43,676 nucleotides of DNA from CAZDDW01 sp043811105 (GCA_043811105.1 JBDRNK010000087.1:1-43676), one strand, 5' to 3'; counted from the first letter of the stretch, positions 31,956 through 38,615 are shown. The notes: generated by a model from the letters alone, not told the origin. A program made the numbers and translations.

Positions 31956-33290
31956 ATGACAGCGACACCGGGTTACGCAAGCGCTCTGGGAGCAGCGCCG
32001 CATTCGACGGCGATGTTCAACCTGTTGACCTTCAACCAGGTCGTGGCCACCCACGGCGGAACAGAGGATTGGATCGAGGCCTGCAAGGCGATTGGCTTCG
32101 ACGAGATGCCACCGCTGGCCGGGCGTGAGGTCCCCAAGGGCCTCTGTCGGGTCTGTGGTCCGAGGGTCGACGTCGAGCAGATCGCTGACGGCGAAGGTCT
32201 GTGGCAGGACGGTGAGTTGCCCGACCTGATCGACGCCGCAGACGAGTACCTGCTCGATCACGGCTACGACATCAACGGCAACCTGATCGACGACCTGGAC
32301 GACGACGAGGACGACGACGAGTTCGACCAGGACCTGGAAGTCCAGGAGAGGTTCGAACTGGCCGAGTTGAAGTCTGCGGAAGATCATCTGCGGACGATCG
32401 CCTATAACGACTTCGGTCACGGTGAGGTGACCTGCTGGAAGGCGTATTATCGCACCCAGTATCGGCCGAGCGTCATCGCCGCACAGTCCAAGGCGCAAGT
32501 GGCCAAGCAGTGGTCGTTTGACGTGCCCTATGGCTGGTACGGCATGTTCGATCGAGACGAGATCGAGCGACCCGAGACCGACGGTCTCGAAGATGTCGAA
32601 GCCTGGATGGCCTGGCACGAAGCAGGTCTGCCCTTCGACGTCCTGTTCGAGCAGGAGATGCTCGAGTTCAACGAGCCCTTCGTTGACGTGTCCGATCCGG
32701 ACTTCGACCATGACTGGGACTGGCACTACCGTGACCGGTCCATGGCCTGGGAGGATTTCGACGAGTACGATGATGACGACGATGATCTGGACGACTGGGA
32801 TCGCATGGACGACGACTGGGGTGATCCCTACGCCGACGGCCTCAACGATGAGTGGTCGATCGACGACAACTCCTGGGAGGACAATGATCCTTACGGCTTC
32901 TGGGACGAGGAAGACGGCTGGAACGAGTACGACATCCGTCGCTCCTGGGGTTTTGGCAAAGGCAGTGGTCGTGAACAGCTTTCACTGGAGTACTTCCGGC
33001 AGAAGCACCCTCGGGTTGAGGATCTCCAGGAAGAGTTCGAGCTGGAGGAGATCAGGGTCAGGGTTCGTGAGAGCCACGACTCGTATCGCCTCTGGCAGGA
33101 AGAGTACGGGAAAGATAACCAGGCCTGGAATAGCTGGAAGCGCTATCGGTGTGCACAACGCTGGCCAGTGGTTCACTCGGTTCCATGGGGTGAGGCTACT
33201 CGACATTTGGCCGCAATCCCAATCAGTCTGGAAGACGACTTCCAGGATCTGCTTCTCGAGGATCTGATGGATCTCGAGGACGCCGCCTAG
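31956..33290 (+). CDS. Acidic, Trp-rich protein of unknown function, 444 aa
   Basis: ATG 31956 is preceded by AAGGAG at 31942-31947, a better start than the TTG codon just before it. The protein has no signal peptide or membrane helix. A small N-terminal part (with KGLCRVCGPRV) leads to two very acidic stretches: about residues 112-130 (DDLDDDEDDDEFDQDLE) and about 250-330. The second is dominated by Asp, Trp and Tyr (DHDWDWHYRD, DDDDDDLDDWDRMDDDW). The C-terminal third is more mixed and helical (LQEEFELEEIRVRVRE). Acidic, aromatic-rich proteins can mimic nucleic acids or bind basic surfaces or metals; that is only a suggestion. It is GC-rich and the first gene after the structured RNA. I know no homologue. 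Confidence 0.8.
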   Translation: MTATPGYASALGAAPHSTAMFNLLTFNQVVATHGGTEDWIEACKAIGFDEMPPLAGREVPKGLCRVCGPRVDVEQIADGEGLWQDGELPDLIDAADEYLLDHGYDINGNLIDDLDDDEDDDEFDQDLEVQERFELAELKSAEDHLRTIAYNDFGHGEVTCWKAYYRTQYRPSVIAAQSKAQVAKQWSFDVPYGWYGMFDRDEIERPETDGLEDVEAWMAWHEAGLPFDVLFEQEMLEFNEPFVDVSDPDFDHDWDWHYRDRSMAWEDFDEYDDDDDDLDDWDRMDDDWGDPYADGLNDEWSIDDNSWEDNDPYGFWDEEDGWNEYDIRRSWGFGKGSGREQLSLEYFRQKHPRVEDLQEEFELEEIRVRVRESHDSYRLWQEEYGKDNQAWNSWKRYRCAQRWPVVHSVPWGEATRHLAAIPISLEDDFQDLLLEDLMDLEDAA

Positions 33291-33313
33291 TTCATTCAAC
33301 TCAACAAAGTCCA

Positions 33314-33353
33314 GCAGTCCTTGCTGGCACGTGCCTCGAACACTGTTCGAGGC
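33314..33353 (+). repeat. 3' UTR double hairpin shared by the two long island genes (copy at 34377-34417)
   Basis: CCAGCAGTCCTTGCTGG is followed by CACGTGCCTCGAAC...GTTCGAGGC. The same pair, with one loop base changed, follows the 33480-34364 gene. No T-run follows, so this is probably an mRNA structure and not a terminator. Confidence 0.75.
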
Positions 33354-33358
33354 CTCCA

Positions 33359-33397
33359 CCCTGTACCAGACGTCTCTAACGAGCCGTCGGTACAGGG
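33359..33397 (+). repeat. 39-nt hairpin family, copy 1 of 6 (covariant form)
   Basis: CCCTGTACC/GGTACAGGG closes an inner stem GACG/CGTC and CTC/GAG with a TAAC loop. The other five copies read CCCTGAACC/GGTTCAGGG, so both arms changed together (T-A for A-T). It is followed by CCCTACC, the 5' arm of the next helix. Confidence 0.85.
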
Positions 33398-33443
33398 CCC
33401 TACCAGAGTTTCTGAAGTAATTCAGAAACTCTGGTGGGAGTAG
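33398..33443 (+). repeat. Closing-helix element, simple form
   Basis: CCCTACCAGAGTTTCTGAA pairs with TTCAGAAACTCTGGTGGGAG around GTAA. It is the unbranched member of the CCCYACC...GGTRGGGG elements found in nearly every gap of the island. Confidence 0.75.
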
Positions 33444-33479
33444 TTTCCAGATTTTTAAAATGTCCAACAAGGAGGATTC

Positions 33480-34364
33480 ATGGGCAACATTCGTTTCTTT
33501 ATCTGTTCCAACCCGGACACCCTCAAGGAGTGTCTTGAGGGAAATCCTTCAGCCACAGTCGAGGCTGAGTATGGCAACCGTGTGGTCGAAGGGTCGCTGT
33601 TGACTCTGGCCCATCATGGGCTACGGTCGAACAACCCGGCGCCTTGTCTGGCCGAGAACGGCTGTGGTCAGGGGGTCGACCTGGTCGGCTTGAGCCATTT
33701 CGACCTGGACACCCTGGGTGGCTGCATGGCCATCCTGGGCAACAAGTCCGAGGCTGATGGCTTCTGGAACCTGGCTGCGTTCGTGGACGTCAATGGCGCC
33801 CACAAGCTTGGTCAGTCCAAGGCCAGTGTCGAGGACGTCGTCCGGCTCTACGCCTTCTGGGCCTGGAGCAAGGATCACCGGCTGTTCGCCCCACGGGGTG
33901 GTGCGGTACTCGACGTGACCACGGAGATCAAGGCAGCTGCGGCTGCGATCATGGCTATCCTGAACGGTGACCATGATCTGATCGAGGCTGGGATGGAGTT
34001 CCAGGGTGAGGAGACTCACCTGAACAGCTCCTCTTTCGTCGAATTGGTCGACGGGGTGGTCGTCCGGATTGTTCGGAATCAGACGGACTTCGTCAACCAC
34101 CTCTACGTCACTCCTGACGGTCAGGTGGCCCAGGCAGTGGTTTCGCTCAACCTGGGACATGGCGGCTGCACGATCAGTCTGGCTGATCCGGTCGAGGGTG
34201 TGTCCTGTCGGGAGATCGTCCAGTCCGTCTGGACGGACACCGACGACGATGGCAATCTTTTGGCTGGTGGCCATGATGGTATCGCTGGTTCGCCACGCGG
34301 CCAACGGCTCGGTCTGGATGACCTGGTCGCCGTTCGCGACGTCATGGTCAAGGCCCTGACCTGA
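33480..34364 (+). CDS. DHH-like hydrolase candidate, 294 aa
   Basis: ATG 33480 has an ideal Shine-Dalgarno (AAGGAGGATTC). The segment DLVGLSHFDLDTLGG (about residues 61-75) has the HxDxD-x-x-GG arrangement of the first metal motif of DHH phosphoesterases. It is followed by FWNLAAFVDVNGAHKLGQ, and LTLAHHGLRSNNPAPC lies ahead of it. The middle is Ala-rich and helical (KAAAAAIMAILNGDHDLIEA). The C-terminal part contains HGGCTISLADPV and a polar DTDDDGN loop. There is no membrane segment. Relatives, as I recall, are scattered hypothetical proteins. With the DHH protein at 29274 it brackets the structured RNA. It is GC-rich, like its neighbours. Confidence 0.7.
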   Translation: MGNIRFFICSNPDTLKECLEGNPSATVEAEYGNRVVEGSLLTLAHHGLRSNNPAPCLAENGCGQGVDLVGLSHFDLDTLGGCMAILGNKSEADGFWNLAAFVDVNGAHKLGQSKASVEDVVRLYAFWAWSKDHRLFAPRGGAVLDVTTEIKAAAAAIMAILNGDHDLIEAGMEFQGEETHLNSSSFVELVDGVVVRIVRNQTDFVNHLYVTPDGQVAQAVVSLNLGHGGCTISLADPVEGVSCREIVQSVWTDTDDDGNLLAGGHDGIAGSPRGQRLGLDDLVAVRDVMVKALT

Positions 34365-34376
34365 TCCTTTCAAAGC

Positions 34377-34417
34377 CCAGCAGTCCTTGCTGGCACGTGC
34401 CTCGAACCCTGTTCGAG
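34377..34417 (+). repeat. 3' UTR double hairpin, second copy
   Basis: CCAGCAGTCCTTGCTGG plus GCCTCGAACCCTGTTCGAGGC duplicate 33314-33353 with a loop change only. Confidence 0.75.
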
Positions 34418-34583
34418 GCTCCACCAGAGTTATTCAAACAAGTATCATGTCTCAAGTAACCCACCTTCGCCAAGGCTTCGGTGGGCAGGCAAGTATCAAG
34501 TTAGGAAGATATCGCGATATTTTCCATCCTTGATCCTTGAACCTTGTTACTTGAAACTTTCCTTGGATACCCCTGGTGGGATA
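34418..34583 (+). repeat. Closing-helix element with a genomic palindrome inserted
   Basis: CCACCAGAG (34418-34426) and CCCCTGGTGGG (34570-34580) form the usual outer helix. The interior is an AAGTATCAAGT/ACTTGAAACTT inverted repeat carrying CACCTTCGCCAAGGCTTCGG, repeats also seen elsewhere in the window. Confidence 0.6.
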
Positions 34584-34602
34584 CAATCTAAACGGAGGAA
34601 AG

Positions 34603-34749
34603 ATGAGCAAGATCCTGTCTGTCTGTGTCGAAATCGTGATCTACTGCATGGCATTTGCCATGTATCAGATCTACGAGCGCCGCTACTCGTGCGGCAACCT
34701 GAACAACACCTTGGGCAAGGTCGCCAGCTCCACAGGCTACCACCCGTAG
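34603..34749 (+). CDS. Small protein, 48 aa, one N-terminal hydrophobic helix
   Basis: ATG 34603 follows GGAGG at 34594-34598. The product starts MSKILSVCVEIVIYCMAFAM, a hydrophobic helix of about 20 residues, then YQIYERRYSCGN and a short polar tail ending in TGYHP. It would sit in the membrane with a basic segment just inside or outside. It carries three Cys. The next gene starts 19 bases downstream with its own ribosome site. It is one of the set of tiny membrane proteins in the island; no function is known to me. Confidence 0.75.
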   Translation: MSKILSVCVEIVIYCMAFAMYQIYERRYSCGNLNNTLGKVASSTGYHP

Positions 34750-34767
34750 GAATTGAAAGGAGCCGAC

Positions 34768-35037
34768 GTGAGTATTCGTCAACAGTTGGTTTGCTTCGGG
34801 ATCGTGGCAAAAGTCATGTGCACGATCGTTGGTCTTTGCATCTTGGGTACAGTGCTGCTCGTAGCCAACGTGGCTGCCGTTGCTATCTGGATCGGATGTC
34901 TGCTGGATTGGGACTTTCCGATCTTGTACGCCTTTGTCCCAGCTTTGGTAATGTTTCTGGACGTCTGTGTCAGTCTACTGATTTCCAGGCTCTGGCCAGG
35001 GTTCAGTGACTGGCTTTGCCTCGGGTTCAGGAAGTAG
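34768..35037 (+). CDS. Small membrane protein, 89 aa
   Basis: GTG 34768 is chosen because AAAGGAG ends 5 bases upstream. Two to three hydrophobic segments are visible: IVGLCILGTVLLVANVAAVA (about residues 20-39), IGCLLDWDFPILYAFVPALV and MFLDVCVSLLI. The tail ends in WLCLGFRK. The predicted topology is a multi-pass inner-membrane protein. It directly follows the 48-residue gene, so the two are probably translated together. The following 170 bases hold several hairpins and no gene. Confidence 0.75.
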   Translation: MSIRQQLVCFGIVAKVMCTIVGLCILGTVLLVANVAAVAIWIGCLLDWDFPILYAFVPALVMFLDVCVSLLISRLWPGFSDWLCLGFRK

Positions 35038-35049
35038 AAGAAGTATATT

Positions 35050-35190
35050 GCGTGGGCTGGTTCTTACCAGCTCTAACTGCGAACGCCGCGTATGTTCGCA
35101 GACCCTCTCTAGTTTAGAAATAGCGATCCTAATGAAATTCGAATGGCATTCGAATGATCCGAATATTTGTAAATTAAAGAGGGGGAAACA
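35050..35190 (+). repeat. Hairpin cluster between small genes
   Basis: GCTGGT/ACCAGC, CTGCGAAC/GTTCGCAG and CATTCGAATG-type stems are visible. An outer CCCTCT (35101) / AGAGGG (35178) helix has inner TTTA/TAAA pairs. The layout resembles the closing-helix elements but with different sequence. Confidence 0.5.
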
Positions 35191-35214
35191 ATTTTCAAAC
35201 AACAAGGAGTGGTC

Positions 35215-35298
35215 ATGACCATCGATTTGATCAGAATCTACAACCGCGTCTATTACCGGATTTTCCGGATTCGACGCTGGTTTCGATCCGCGAAGTAA
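35215..35298 (+). CDS. Arg/Tyr-rich microprotein, 27 aa
   Basis: ATG 35215 follows AAGGAG with a 5-base spacer (AAGGAGTGGTCATG). The 27 residues, beginning MTIDLIRIYNRVYYRIFRIR, form a strongly basic amphipathic helix ending RWFRSAK. It could lie on the membrane surface or bind RNA; both are guesses. The good ribosome site and its position in the row of small genes are the only coding evidence. Confidence 0.6.
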   Translation: MTIDLIRIYNRVYYRIFRIRRWFRSAK

Positions 35299-35336
35299 AC
35301 CAAGCCGTTAACGCAGAAGTAGAGGAGGAAGTTGAA

Positions 35337-35699
35337 ATGAGCACGAAAATGCTGATTGCTGCCGTGGTGGTGGTGTTGAACTTCTGGCTGGTGTTCGGCT
35401 GTGTCATGCCAGTGCCGGAGATGGTCTCTGACATCTGTGCCATGATGCTTCGAGCCGAAGCCTGGACGATCGGGCTGTGCCTGGTTTTCAGCGTCTTGTT
35501 CTTCTACGATCAGATGGTTCTGGTCGTGGAGCAACACAAGCTTCGCTGTGGTCAGGTCTGTCGGATCTGGTCCAGAGTGACGGTGCCAGACCCCAAGGAG
35601 CTGGGTGTTCGCGAAATGGTTTGCGAGGCCTGGATCATCAGCATGGAAAAGGTTGTACACGCACAACAGCGCGTGCACCGTTTCCTACAAAACGTGTAG
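35337..35699 (+). CDS. Small membrane protein, 120 aa
   Basis: ATG 35337 lies behind GAGGAGGAAG. Two membrane helices are clear: KMLIAAVVVVLNFWLVFGCV (about residues 4-23) and AWTIGLCLVFSVLFFYDQMV (about 42-61). The rest is a soluble, basic helical tail (EQHKLRCGQVCRIWSRV, VCEAWIISMEKVVHAQQRVH) on the same side as the N-terminus. The product belongs to no family I know. The transcript continues into the 39-nt hairpin at 35744. Confidence 0.78.
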   Translation: MSTKMLIAAVVVVLNFWLVFGCVMPVPEMVSDICAMMLRAEAWTIGLCLVFSVLFFYDQMVLVVEQHKLRCGQVCRIWSRVTVPDPKELGVREMVCEAWIISMEKVVHAQQRVHRFLQNV

Positions 35700-35743
35700 C
35701 TTACACGTACGACACCGGAGTCGCACTCGCGATTCCAAATTTA

Positions 35744-35782
35744 CCCTGAACCAGACATCTCTAACGAGCCGTCGGTTCAGGG
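35744..35782 (+). repeat. 39-nt hairpin family, copy 2
   Basis: CCCTGAACC/GGTTCAGGG with inner GACATCTCTAACGAGCCGTC (one inner pair lost, A for G). It is followed by CCCCACC of the next element. Confidence 0.85.
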
Positions 35783-35890
35783 CCCCACCTGAGATGTTAA
35801 GAGATTTTTCTAACGGGGTTTATCCCCGGTCTGACTGTCAGACGCCAGATGAACTGGCTAAGAAAAATTTCTTAAATCCTCTGGTAGGGG
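35783..35890 (+). repeat. Multi-hairpin closing-helix element, type B copy 1
   Basis: The outer CCCCACC/GGTAGGGG helix encloses ACGGGG/CCCCGG, GTCTGA/TCAGAC and GCCAG/CTGGC hairpins. ATTTTTCT and AAGAAAAATTTCTTAA provide the long-range stem. The same layout recurs at 38965-39071 and, with different but matching stem bases, at 38508-38615. Confidence 0.75.
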
Positions 35891-35936
35891 ATCAAAAAAC
35901 CGCCATGTAGGCGGTGGTTCGAATCTTTACAAATAT

Positions 35937-36338
35937 TTATCGTAACTCTAGCTGGACATGTTGAGCTATCTGTTGTAACTGTGATTCGAGTCGTTCATAT
36001 TTAGATTGCAAAGCAATAAGTTCAGTCTCGAGTTTATTGTGTAAACTAATGAAACCGTCGACTTGGGTAATGATTTCAGATTTTGCTTCATTTACTACTT
36101 CCTTAATTTCAGTACCCAGCTCACCTTTTAAGTTAGAGATTTCAAAAGAGAGATCATCCTTCGAGGTCATGTGAGATTCTAACTCATGCAGATCATCCTT
36201 TGAAGCCGCATTATCTTTAATAAATTCAACAGTATCAAGTACTTGTTGTAGAGCGTTATCTTGATCCATACAAATGTAATTTAACATATTGTCGAGTAGA
36301 TGACAATGTTCTACCAGAGATGAATATTTCTTACCCAA
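35937..36338 (-). CDS. Coiled-coil protein, 133 aa, antisense within the island
   Basis: The minus-strand gene encodes a mostly helical protein. Heptad-like segments include ASKDDLHELESHM, EISNLKGELGTEIKEVVNEA and LETELIALQSKYERLESQLQ, with a C-terminal IAQHVQLELR. The last 45 residues are nearly identical to those of the protein at 39116. The longest frame starts in the plus-strand structured element at 36338. The conserved start shared with the paralogue is MLNYICMDQD (ATG 36281), with MDQD (ATG 36263) also possible; both lack a Shine-Dalgarno. An ATTGTC/GACAAT hairpin sits before the first of these. AT-rich codons contrast with the GC-rich sense genes around it. Confidence 0.75.
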   Translation of the reverse strand: MGKKYSSLVEHCHLLDNMLNYICMDQDNALQQVLDTVEFIKDNAASKDDLHELESHMTSKDDLSFEISNLKGELGTEIKEVVNEAKSEIITQVDGFISLHNKLETELIALQSKYERLESQLQQIAQHVQLELR

Positions 36339-36411
36339 CTTGTTGGGGTTTTAAATCAAGACGGGAATAAATTCCCTGAGAAGTATTAAGAAATATCGTT
36401 TCTGGTGGGAG
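36310..36411 (+). repeat. Three-way-junction element, type A copy 1
   Basis: The outer CTACCAGA/TCTGGTGGGA and ATATTTCTTA/TAAGAAATAT helices enclose CCCAACTTGTTGGG and GGGAATAAATTCCC hairpins. In the copies at 37021 and 37941 the last hairpin reads GGGAACAAGTTCCC, a compensated pair change. Confidence 0.8.
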
Positions 36412-36442
36412 AAAAATTACATTCAATAAGAAAGGAAACGAG

Positions 36443-36700
36443 ATGACTGAGAAACAGCAGGAAAAGATGCTGACCGAGCTGAACTGGCTCAAGCGCTGGT
36501 TGGTTCGCCAGCCGCGCTGGTTGCAGATGGGCTTCTTGCTCATCTCAGGCCTTTTGCTCGGAGCTGACCTGATTCTGGTCGACCCGATTCCGCTGATCGA
36601 TGAAGCCTTGCTCATCTGGTCCACTTGGACCGGGTTCAAGGTGGCGGTCAACGATGGTCCACGGTATCGGCGTTTGGAAGCGCCGCAGGAGGAGTCATGA
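36443..36700 (+). CDS. Small membrane protein, 85 aa (paralogue of 39855-40115)
   Basis: ATG 36443 lies behind AAAGGAAACG. The N-terminus MTEKQQEKMLTELNWLKRWL is an amphipathic helix, then RQPRWLQMGFLLISGLLLGA begins one or two membrane segments. The polar tail ends AVNDGPRYRRLEAPQEES. The 39855 gene product differs at about one residue in five and shares all landmarks. The stop overlaps the next start (ATGA at 36697-36700), so the following membrane protein is translationally coupled. No known family. It is always found after an antisense coiled-coil gene in this window. Confidence 0.82.
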   Translation: MTEKQQEKMLTELNWLKRWLVRQPRWLQMGFLLISGLLLGADLILVDPIPLIDEALLIWSTWTGFKVAVNDGPRYRRLEAPQEES

Positions 36701-36939
36701 AGTATTGGCTCTTCGAACAGATTCCGCGGGTCTGGGTAACGGTCGTTCTGATCGCTGTCTGGTCAATTCTGGCCACGGCCACGCTAGCTGCCTGGCCCTT
36801 ACCCACCAGTTATGATGTCTGGGTCGGGCGTGGTCTTGGCTGTATACTCCTGACCTCCATTCCGGCCTTGTTGACCGAGCCGATTATTTTCGCACTCTGG
36901 TGGCCAGGCAAGCCCTTCGAGCTTCGGCCACGAAGCTGA
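36697..36939 (+). CDS. Small membrane protein, 80 aa
   Basis: GGAGGAG precedes ATG 36697, which overlaps the previous stop. Two to three membrane helices are visible (VWVTVVLIAVWSILATATLA; RGLGCILLTSIPALLTEPII). The last nine residues, PFELRPRS with the stop, are encoded by a repeated hairpin (AGCTTCGGCCACGAAGCT) that also ends the gene at 38469. The reading frame therefore terminates inside an RNA repeat. Function unknown. Confidence 0.75.
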   Translation: MKYWLFEQIPRVWVTVVLIAVWSILATATLAAWPLPTSYDVWVGRGLGCILLTSIPALLTEPIIFALWWPGKPFELRPRS

Positions 36940-36952
36940 ACCTTCCCCACTC

Positions 36953-36978
36953 GCCCGGAACCATTCACGGTTCCGGGC
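36953..36978 (+). repeat. CCCGGAACC hairpin family, copy 1 of 4
   Basis: GCCCGGAACC and GGTTCCGGGC around ATTCAC. Identical copies lie at 38483-38508 and 38896-38921. The copy at 40449-40476 has one extra C-G pair. It is followed by CCTACCC and the 39-nt hairpin. Confidence 0.85.
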
Positions 36979-36982
36979 CCTA

Positions 36983-37119
36983 CCCTGAACCAGACGTCTC
37001 TAGCGAGTCGTCGGTTCAGGGCCCTACCAGAGATGAATATTTCTTACCCAACTTGTTGGGGTCAAGACGGGAACAAGTTCCCTGAGAAATATTATTTCTG
37101 GTGGGGGACGAAGTTTTTT
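36983..37119 (+). repeat. 137-bp direct repeat, copy 1 (39-nt hairpin + type A element)
   Basis: This block is identical to 37903-38039. It contains the 39-nt hairpin (CTAGCGAGT form) and the three-way-junction element with CCCAACTTGTTGGG and GGGAACAAGTTCCC. It ends in GACGAAGTTTTTT, a T-run that could give partial termination. Complete identity implies a recent duplication or gene conversion. Confidence 0.9.
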
Positions 37120-37185
37120 ACAACACGGCTTTACAGAGCCAAGGTCCGTCGAACGGGCCGAGCAATAAAGAAAGATAGGAAAGAC

Positions 37186-37491
37186 ATGCCATATTTGCAA
37201 TTGGTACATACCACGGGTAGCGACTTCATCATGGGATGGCACGGTTTTGGTGACACATCAATGCCTGACGGTGTGAATTTGCACTGTCTGTGCGATACGG
37301 GCACCACAATCGTATTTCCAAGTCTGGTCAGTGTGGCCGGTCTTGCCCTGACCGTGAGCAACATCAAAGCTTTGCTCAAGGCTTGGTTGAACGAGCAGGA
37401 AAGCCTGCCGGTTCATGTCTGCCCGAAGTGTGGTATCGATGGTAGTTCTGACAAGGATAAGGTCTTGGCTTGGTTACAAGCCCTTCGGTAA
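37186..37491 (+). CDS. Small protein with CPKC motif, 101 aa
   Basis: ATG 37186 is chosen because AGGAAAG lies just upstream. The longer frame from 37033 would translate the 137-bp RNA repeat. The product starts MPYLQLVHTTGSDFIMGWHG, has a hydrophobic middle (IVFPSLVSVAGLALTVSNI) that is more likely a buried core than a membrane helix, and ends with a likely metal-binding knuckle (VCPKCGIDGSSDKDK) plus LHCLC earlier. Four Cys in two CxC/CxxC pairs could bind one zinc. It is one of the few soluble proteins of the island; no family recognised. Confidence 0.72.
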   Translation: MPYLQLVHTTGSDFIMGWHGFGDTSMPDGVNLHCLCDTGTTIVFPSLVSVAGLALTVSNIKALLKAWLNEQESLPVHVCPKCGIDGSSDKDKVLAWLQALR

Positions 37492-37498
37492 TTTAACA

Positions 37499-37590
37499 GT
37501 CCACCAGGGAAGATGGGCTTTCGCCCAATCCTGGCGTCCTTAGTCGGACGTAGAAGATGGACCCTGTCCACTAGGGCAGGAATTCGGAAA
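37499..37590 (+). repeat. Closing-helix element, divergent form
   Basis: CCACCAGG...CCTGG with an inner TGGGC/GCCCA hairpin, then GTCC/GGAC, then CCCTGTCCACTAGGG. It occupies the same position as the other elements but with its own sequence. Confidence 0.5.
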
Positions 37591-37593
37591 GAT

Positions 37594-37893
37594 ATGAAGA
37601 GATTTCTGAAGACGGTATCGTCCTACACGTTCACGGCCGCAGTCTACACGGTTCTGGCAGTACTGGTCCTGGCTATCGTGATTCCGATCGTGACCTTTGT
37701 TGGTGGACATGTCTGCCTGGTCGTTTGCGCCCTGGTCTGGGAGTTTTTTCCAGCCTGGGATCTGGGAGTGATCGGTGTGATCGGCGCTGCCACCTTCATC
37801 TTCGATGCAGTATTTCTACCATTCCTGATTCCGATCTTTCTGATCGTAGCAACCTGGCTGCTCACCCCGAGCAAGAAGCGGCAATGTTGCTAA
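37594..37893 (+). CDS. Small membrane protein, 99 aa
   Basis: I start at ATG 37594 (upstream CGGAAAG), since the earlier in-frame start lies inside the hairpin element. Three hydrophobic segments follow a basic start (MKRFLKTVSSYTF): VYTVLAVLVLAIVIPIVTFV, HVCLVVCALVWEFF and DAVFLPFLIPIFLIVATWLL. The protein ends KKRQCC; the terminal Cys pair is notable but of unknown meaning. Like its neighbours it is GC-rich and has no homologue that I recognise. Confidence 0.72.
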   Translation: MKRFLKTVSSYTFTAAVYTVLAVLVLAIVIPIVTFVGGHVCLVVCALVWEFFPAWDLGVIGVIGAATFIFDAVFLPFLIPIFLIVATWLLTPSKKRQCC

Positions 37894-37902
37894 ACTCTTT
37901 CG

Positions 37903-38039
37903 CCCTGAACCAGACGTCTCTAGCGAGTCGTCGGTTCAGGGCCCTACCAGAGATGAATATTTCTTACCCAACTTGTTGGGGTCAAGACGGGAACAAGTTC
38001 CCTGAGAAATATTATTTCTGGTGGGGGACGAAGTTTTTT
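37903..38039 (+). repeat. 137-bp direct repeat, copy 2
   Basis: Identical to 36983-37119, again placed directly before a gene and ending in GTTTTTT. Together the two copies flank the 37186 and 37594 genes. Confidence 0.9.
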
Positions 38040-38064
38040 CAAACAACAAATGAAGGAGAGAACG

Positions 38065-38469
38065 ATGTTGAATACAGAAAGAACCTTGCGCGATTTCGTC
38101 TTTCTGGTGTACCAGTTGGCAGTGAACGATAACGATCAGTTGCCGCCAACACCGTGGACCGACATCAAGATCACGCCGGCCAAGTACGCTGTTCTGCTGC
38201 GTCAGGGCTGGCAACGGGCTCAGAAGGGTCGAATGCAGATGTGTCTGCGCTTTGATCTTCCGGATGGGTCTGTGGCCTATCTCGGTAACGGTGACCCTCA
38301 GGGTCATAACAACGATATCTGGCACGGTCGGATCGAGGGTCCGATCGCCGAAAGCCTCGGCTGCCGCTGGATCGAGTTTGGTGTCATGGCCGATGCCGAA
38401 GTCGACACCAAGGGTCTGTTGGCTGCAACCAAACGTAGCCGGCCCTTCGAGCTTCGGCCACGAAGCTGA
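38065..38469 (+). CDS. Soluble hypothetical protein, 134 aa
   Basis: ATG 38065 is supported by AAGGAG 7 bases upstream; an ATG at 38050 has no ribosome site. The sequence (MLNTERTLRDFVFLVYQLAV, then WTDIKITPAKYAVLLRQGWQ, LRFDLPDGSVAYLGNGDPQG and RWIEFGVMADAEVDTKGLLA) looks like a compact alpha/beta domain without membrane helices. The C-terminal PFELRPRS is supplied by the same hairpin repeat as in the 36697 gene. I cannot assign a family. Confidence 0.72.
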   Translation: MLNTERTLRDFVFLVYQLAVNDNDQLPPTPWTDIKITPAKYAVLLRQGWQRAQKGRMQMCLRFDLPDGSVAYLGNGDPQGHNNDIWHGRIEGPIAESLGCRWIEFGVMADAEVDTKGLLAATKRSRPFELRPRS

Positions 38470-38482
38470 ACCTTCCCCACTC

Positions 38483-38508
38483 GCCCGGAACCATTCACGG
38501 TTCCGGGC
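38483..38508 (+). repeat. CCCGGAACC hairpin family, copy 2
   Basis: Identical to 36953-36978 and preceded by the same 45 bases that encode PFELRPRS and its trailer. Here it joins directly to the next closing-helix element without a 39-nt hairpin. Confidence 0.85.
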
Positions 38509-38615
38509 CCTACCAGAGTTGTTCAATAATTTTTCTAACGGATCTCTGATCCGGTTCTGAATTCGAACGCCATCAGAGATGGCTAAGAAGAACTTCTGAA
38601 CATATCTGGTAGGGG
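38508..38615 (+). repeat. Multi-hairpin closing-helix element, type B variant
   Basis: CCCTACCAGA/TCTGGTAGGGG closes ACGGATC/GATCCGG and GCCATC/GATGGC hairpins in the places where type B copies have ACGGGG/CCCCGG and GCCAG/CTGGC. Stem bases differ but pairing is kept. Confidence 0.75.

Noticed and set aside
31893..32726. Long minus-strand frames opposite the acidic protein, and similarly at 33621-34424 and 15723-16568
   Set aside because: They are antisense shadows of GC-rich codons with low-complexity Val/His/Leu-rich translations and no ribosome sites.
31854..35924. GGTGGTTCGAATC at 31854-31866 and 35912-35924 as att sites of an integrated element
   Set aside because: A 13-base match is expected by chance within 10 kb, the second copy lies in a hairpin tail, and no integrase gene is present.
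37033..37185. N-terminal extension of the 37186 gene starting MNISYPTCWG
   Set aside because: It would translate the 137-bp RNA repeat, which also precedes the 38065 gene in a different context. The good ribosome site belongs to ATG 37186.
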